Assembly: GCA_022451835.1 (NCBI GenBank)
Contig: JAKUNX010000066.1
Coordinates: forward strand, 1 to 9,584
Origin: Candidatus Poseidoniaceae archaeon
GTDB lineage: Archaea; Thermoplasmatota; Poseidoniia; Poseidoniales; Poseidoniaceae
Length of the DNA: 9,584 bases
Direction of reading: 5' to 3'
The number at the start of each line of letters is the position of its first letter. The first letter of the stretch is position 1. The position numbers and the translations under genes were made by a program. The notes under the pieces were generated by a model that saw nothing but the letters and a program-made list of their open reading frames with translations, searched no databases and had not been told where the DNA came from. Below, piece after piece: positions 1 to 6,000 of this stretch.

Positions 1-3000
1 AGATTCTCCTGAAACATCAATTCTAATCATATGACCATCATCCAAACTTAGGGATGATGTCACATTAGGTAGAATTACTCTCATCTTTACAGTGCTAAAG
101 TTTGACACTGTTTCATCATCCAGTGATTCTCCAATACCGATGTTTATTTCTGTCGAATCAGACCATTCTGTTCCATTTAGTACTTGAATAGACCATTCTT
201 CAGAATCTAAAGAATCTTTCAGAATTCCACTTACTGTAAGAACATCGCTTATTTCTGTACCGAGATAATCAATGTCCAAATCAAACTCAATAGTCTTGAA
301 CTCTTCATCATCTATAACTGGTGTTAGTGATTCTGCGTCAATAAATGTTGCATTTGTGATTGTATCTGCATTAATTGATACAGCTGATGCGGAATTAGCG
401 ATTCTTAGATAATTTAAATCAATGTCGACAATGCCTTGCTCAACTAAACCAAAAATAGTTCCAGAGTAGTCCATCTCTAATTCTCTATCATGTTGCAATG
501 TAGTAAATGATGAAGAAATACGGAAATCACCTACTGGTAGTAATATAGACAAATCTCCATTATCACTAAGTGAGTAATTCCAATTTGAATCAAGTCCAAT
601 GTCTATTGAAACTTCTACATCATCAACAATCATTTCAGAACCTGTGCCCAAGGATCCTGCATTGTGACTAACAAGAGTAATATCTTCCCAATTGGTTCCA
701 ATTTCAACATAGCCTCCAGATTTCATAACCATATCTAATGTTCCACCCTCTGCAACATTTGCATTCAAGTGGCCAATTGAAATGCCACCTGTGTTTTCAT
801 CGAAAATTGTACTTTCAACAACAACAATCCAATTTCCAGGTTCTACATTTGCTGACCAAGAAAGTTCACCATTAGAATATGTGCCATCAACCTCTACAGT
901 CTGAGCATTTCTTCCTGTCTCTGGATATAAGATAATTGTAGCATCTGTAAGACTTGCTTCTTGGTCTTGCAACTCAGAAGTTATTACTCCATTGACAACA
1001 ACATTACTTGCTTCGATATTAATATTGAAGGTTTCAGAATCCGATTGAACACTTATTCCATTAGAATCATTAACGTTATAGTAGCCAGTAGAATATCCTT
1101 CCATGTTTACAGTGATGTTGTAAGTGTTTTGAATAGGCACTAATTGTGACCAAACACCAAATTCATCAGTAGTTAAATTAAATTCCAATGTTCCATCTAA
1201 TGAAGTAACAGTAACATTAGCTCCAGCAATAGTTTCAGAACTTTCAACTACTGAGTTTTCGTTGAAATCCCAATATATCTCTCCACCGATGGTTACTTCA
1301 GTAGTTACTGACACTTCACCAACATCCACATTAAGTACACCATTTGCATCAATATTGTACAAGCTTGAATCTATTGACCAACGCTTCAAGCCTGTTTGCT
1401 TATCTAAGTACAAGTTCCAACTACCAGGCATGATGTTATCTGTTACAAAACCTGTTGAATTACTTGGATTTAATGTAATATTGCCATAACCATCATTGCT
1501 GACTGCGGTAATCCTTACGTCAGTAATATTTTCTCCAGTCAAATCTTCTTTCAATGTAAGTGAAATTTCAACTGATTGAGCCATAGTCAATGTCAAGTTT
1601 GTTCTGGATGATGAGTCTTCATCAATGGAAAGTTGCTCTCTCAAAACATAGGTTGTGTTTTCATATTCTTGATTTGAAATAATTATCAGCCAATCGCCAT
1701 ATGGTACATATTGATTGAACATTCCTGTATCATTGGTATCGATCGACAACCATTGATCATTTGATTCATTATACATCAAAAATTGAATATTTTGAAGTGT
1801 TGAATCAGCAATTTCTACTTGACCTGTGAACAATCTTTCGTTAGACAAAATGACATGAATATCATTGTCTTCATCATCGAAGAGATTTACTTGAATATTT
1901 TGCAATTGGTAAAAACTGTTGAAATCTGTAGCGTTTGGATCTGATGAAATCGTATGATTGACTATCATTTGATAGCTTCCTGGCATGACATCTAAAGAAG
2001 CCTTACCATCCGAATCAAAGTCAGACATGTTCAAAGTATATGAATCAAAATTAGAGCTCACTGAAAGCAAATCAATTTGTGCTGAAGCAGGGATACTTTC
2101 ATCACAATTCTCAACATCATCATTACTCAGACAAACATAAACGTCTATACTCACAGGTTCTATATTTGCAGTTAAATTAACAATAGTATCTAAGATAAAG
2201 TCTGTCACATTCCAATCATTAACAGTAGTAATATTATATTCAGATTCAGCACCCATAAAGTCATAAATTCCAGCGGCTAATTGAAGTGAAAATTGGCCAT
2301 CAGCAGTTGTTTCTGATTGCCATTCGACACCATTCTCATCAAGCGCAATTATGTCTGGTCTTAAGCCATTAAATTGCTGTGCATTCCAAGAAGTATTATT
2401 GTCATCAACATACAATGTACCCGTTACAGATACTAGAGGATTTAGATAGATATTACCTAACTCAACCAAGGTATTATTATTTGGCAGTACAATTAATCCT
2501 ACGCCATAATTTGATGCTGTTGTAGAAGCTTTCATTACATAATCCAAGTCACCGGGTACGACAATTGAAAAATTACCTTCAGAATCTGTTACAGAAGTAA
2601 AAGAGAACTCACCTGAATTAAAAGACACATCTAACAGAGATGCTTGAGTTGAATTTGCAGCAATCTCTTCTGGTGTCCAGTTTTCGTTAAATTCAGTAGT
2701 GTAAGCCAAGACTGTACCTGATATTTCTGAAGCAATTGAGTATGATAGGTCTAACTCAGTGTCTTCATTTGTGACTTCAATTGATGAGAATAGATAATAA
2801 TCAGAAACATCTGTTTGCTCGATAGTATATTCTCCAGAAGGAAGTTCAACTGCTATTATGCCTTCAGAATCAGATGTTACTTCAGTACTGAAACCAAATA
2901 TGCCATTAATTGTGAAATTTTGTTCTGCAGTATCAACAACAGGTATGTCATTTTCATCAACTGGGGAAATTAAATTGATTGTAAGATCAAATGAGTCAGG

Positions 3001-6000
3001 AACAAATGATATTGGACTCAATTGCTCAGATTCTGTCCCTACTGTGAACGGTCCAGAAGATTCATAGAATCCATCATTGTCTAAATCAATCCTAAATTCA
3101 TAATCCCCTGTTGAGATTGGCCCATATTTGTAACCACCAGTTTCGTTGGTTTCGATTATTATTGGCGATGAGTTCTCCGACAGCGTGTCAATTAGTTCAA
3201 ATGTTACATTTGAGATTACATCGCCAGAGGAGTTAGTTAGGTTTCCTATCATAATAGAACCTGGCATTGTTAAACCAATTCCAAATGAAGGATTAATTCC
3301 AACTGTTACTGTTTCTGGTAGTTGCACTTCTCTGCCATTTTCAAGATTAGCAAACACTTCATACTCACCGGGTACTATTCCAGTTTGATAGAAGGAACCT
3401 GGGCTGACCATGTCACCAGAGAATTGTCCAGAACCAACGAACCTTCCTGTGCCATTGAAAGTACCTGTTCCTTCAAATATTCCAATGCCATCGAAAGATG
3501 AACCATCATGATCTTGAACAAGTACTGTTTCTCCAACTGAAGTGAATCTTCCATTAGCATTAACCTGGCCATCGATGAGGTATATCGGCAATTCTCCAGA
3601 ATCGTCCTTCAAACACAGTGTTTCATTTGTAGGCATAGAGACGTTGCTGGAATCGTTAGAATCTACAGTACAATCGACATCAAAATCTTGAACTAAATCA
3701 ATCCATGAAGCCTTTATTTCACCTGTTCCATTCCATGTTCCATTAGCAACATAAGTTCTACCGTCGCCAATAGTTCTAGTAAAAGTTCCATGGAAATCTA
3801 GTACTGAAGCCAAACCATCACTCTCAAATGTCCCATTTTCAGTGAATGTTGCTTGTCCAGTACCCTGAATAATTCTAGTTTCATCTGATGTGAATGAACC
3901 ATTTGTTGTTACTAAAACAACATCATCAGATGTTTCATGGACATTTCTTAGAACAAGATTTGTATTAACTATTGCTTCACCATCAAACATTTCATCTCCA
4001 GACCAAGTTAACTGTCCAGATATTCCGCTGCTATCAACTTCAATGTTCATTGAATCAGTAAATGATGCTGTTCTGTTAGCTTGCTCTCCAGTAACATTGT
4101 ATTGTGTTTCTCCCAACCATGTCATATTAGCAACATTACCCAAAATGGCAGTGATTGCGTTAACCTGTCTATTTTCATTATCTTCATTTAACAAATCGCC
4201 AATGCCTTGAGCATAACTTCCATCATTAATGGTTGCTCTAGCAGGTTCAGGATCAAAAGTCCCTACAAAAGCAGAAACTCTAATCTTACCAGCAGGTGCA
4301 AGGAATGACCATTCGCCATTTTCATCAGCATCTGTAAAACCAATAGGAATCCAATAAGTATCCTCATCCATGTCTTCCATACCTTCGCCAGAGAATGCAT
4401 CTCGCTCAATTAACAGTCTTACTCCAGGCAATGCTACCCCGTTATCACTCATAGTTACTGATCCAGAAATTTCAGCACCTGAATAATACTTCAAAATCTT
4501 GACATTAGTATTTGCAGAGCCTATTGTGAAATTGTTATCTTCATCATACCAGTTTGAGATAACGAAATGATTCGTCATAGCTCCTGGCAATGGAACTGCT
4601 TGTTGTAGTATCGAGCCTGGGCTACCTGATTGTCCGAAATGTTGTGCTGGTTGAGGATTCGAGAACCCAGAGTCAACACCTAGAGATGATGCACCATATC
4701 CGACATATGTTCTAGCAAGCATGGTGTCGAAGAATGCTGGATTATGGTCTACTCTAACATCTTGTACTTGAAGTGGATCAATATCTAGACCTGCTTGTTG
4801 ATCCAAGAAGTCATTAGTCATTGCATCGTCAACTTCATCACGCGTCATTTCAAAATTCCTAGTACCTCTAGAGGTTTCATAAACTTCATCCATGAAAGTA
4901 GTGACATCTTGTCCGCTTAGAATAGTTGGAGCACCAAATATACCCATTGGTTGTCCTTGATTGTAATTATAATCTGCAGTATACCTACCTGCTCTAGGAT
5001 AAAGTCGATTATCAATTGCAAAGTATCGAATTTCGTGGTCACGTGAAATTGTATCTCCAGGTAGTCCTTCATAATCCTGAACGTGATAATATCCTTCCAT
5101 ACCAATCAAATCGTCATATAGGTCAACTATTTGTGAATCAGACATCATGTCATCAAGTAATTGTACAGTCATTGCTAATCTTGTGTTGTGTCTATGAATA
5201 TGTGTTGAAACTGAGTCAAATTCATCTCGAAGATCATTCGTGTACCAATAGTCATCAAAGATGTAGTGAGTTGTTTTGTACTGTGTTTCTTGACCTGAAC
5301 GAACATTATTGTTGAAAGTAAGGTTTGCATCATCGAAGTCTGACCAATCTCCATCAACGCATGAAGTTGAAACTTCAGTATCGCACAACATCCTTTCTCC
5401 ATCTTGATAGATTCGATAGTAGAGATTACTGGTATCTGCTATGCCGTCTACTCTATGATATCCACTAGCCATGACATTCTTGCTATTTTCTTGAACCTGT
5501 GAAGCCTCATTAGTTTGAATTACAGTAAAAGCATAATCGTCAATATATTGCTTCATCTTATCGAAATCTAACTCTTCTTGTATAGAAACAAATAATTCGT
5601 ATTGCTCATCTGTATGCATATGGTTTTCAACTATTCTGTCAAAGCCGTTGGTAAGTTCATAATCACCTGAATTAATCTGGTTGTAGCGCAAGTCTCCAGT
5701 GGCAAGTTGCCAAATAAACATCGAAACTAAATCGGTTTGAGATCTTGCAAGGAGCATGTTTCCAGTTGCAGGGATTCCAGATTGGAAATTGTCTGAAACA
5801 GATGGATGCTCACCAGTATCTAATGCTTGGAAACCATAATCCCACCAAGAAACAAAAGCTGGCCTCTCAGAAAAATGCATTTCAGAATCTTGTTGAGCCA
5901 TCCAATCATAGGCCCTATTCCAGCCTGGATCGTTAAATGATGAACCAAATGAACCTAGAAACCAATTTCCTGAGTATGCGCTGCTGTCGAGAATTGAAAA

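Larger units (their letters stand above)
1..4485 (-). other. Extracellular beta-sandwich stalk of the AglB protein (residues 1405 onward)
   Basis: At least 1,495 residues follow the catalytic domain. The first unit (about 1405-1490) begins YYSGAEISGSV and has the pattern of carboxypeptidase regulatory-like or CnaB-type sandwiches: an opening 'GxV' strand, 'LPGVRLLIE', then 'D-x-x-G-x-[WF]-S' and a 'PAGKIRV' turn. After an insert (about 1490-1765) the turn motif recurs, with its Gly at 1777, 1864, 1955, 2049, 2143, 2240, 2334, 2425, 2524 (degenerate), 2621 and 2723. That is eleven modules with a pitch of 87-102 residues. Residues after about 2790 look different and run into the left edge. Composition is acidic and rich in Ser, Thr and Asn, with few Cys and no long hydrophobic segment, as expected for a secreted or surface-exposed stalk. 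A C-terminal anchor, if any, lies outside the window. Confidence 0.75.

Noticed and set aside
3375..3572. Minus-strand open frame overlapping the hexad repeat in another frame
   Set aside because: The main frame gives the regular F-x-G-x-G-x pattern with diverged codons, which shows selection on that frame and not on this one.
3890..4210. Plus-strand open frame of 106 codons opposite the aglB stalk
   Set aside because: Antisense shadow: the minus frame here is continuous and has sequon-rich beta-strand pattern; the plus translation has no recognisable domain.
1..4485. The stalk as a separate S-layer or adhesin gene wrongly joined to aglB
   Set aside because: The frame is continuous from 4500 downwards, there is no stop, start or ribosome binding site near the junction, and the tail follows the catalytic domain directly. 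Only an assembly error could rescue this idea, and nothing in the sequence points to one.
5016..5315. Plus-strand open frame of 99 codons opposite the catalytic domain
   Set aside because: Lies opposite conserved AglB sequence (IRYFAIDNRLYP region); no ribosome binding site or family match seen.
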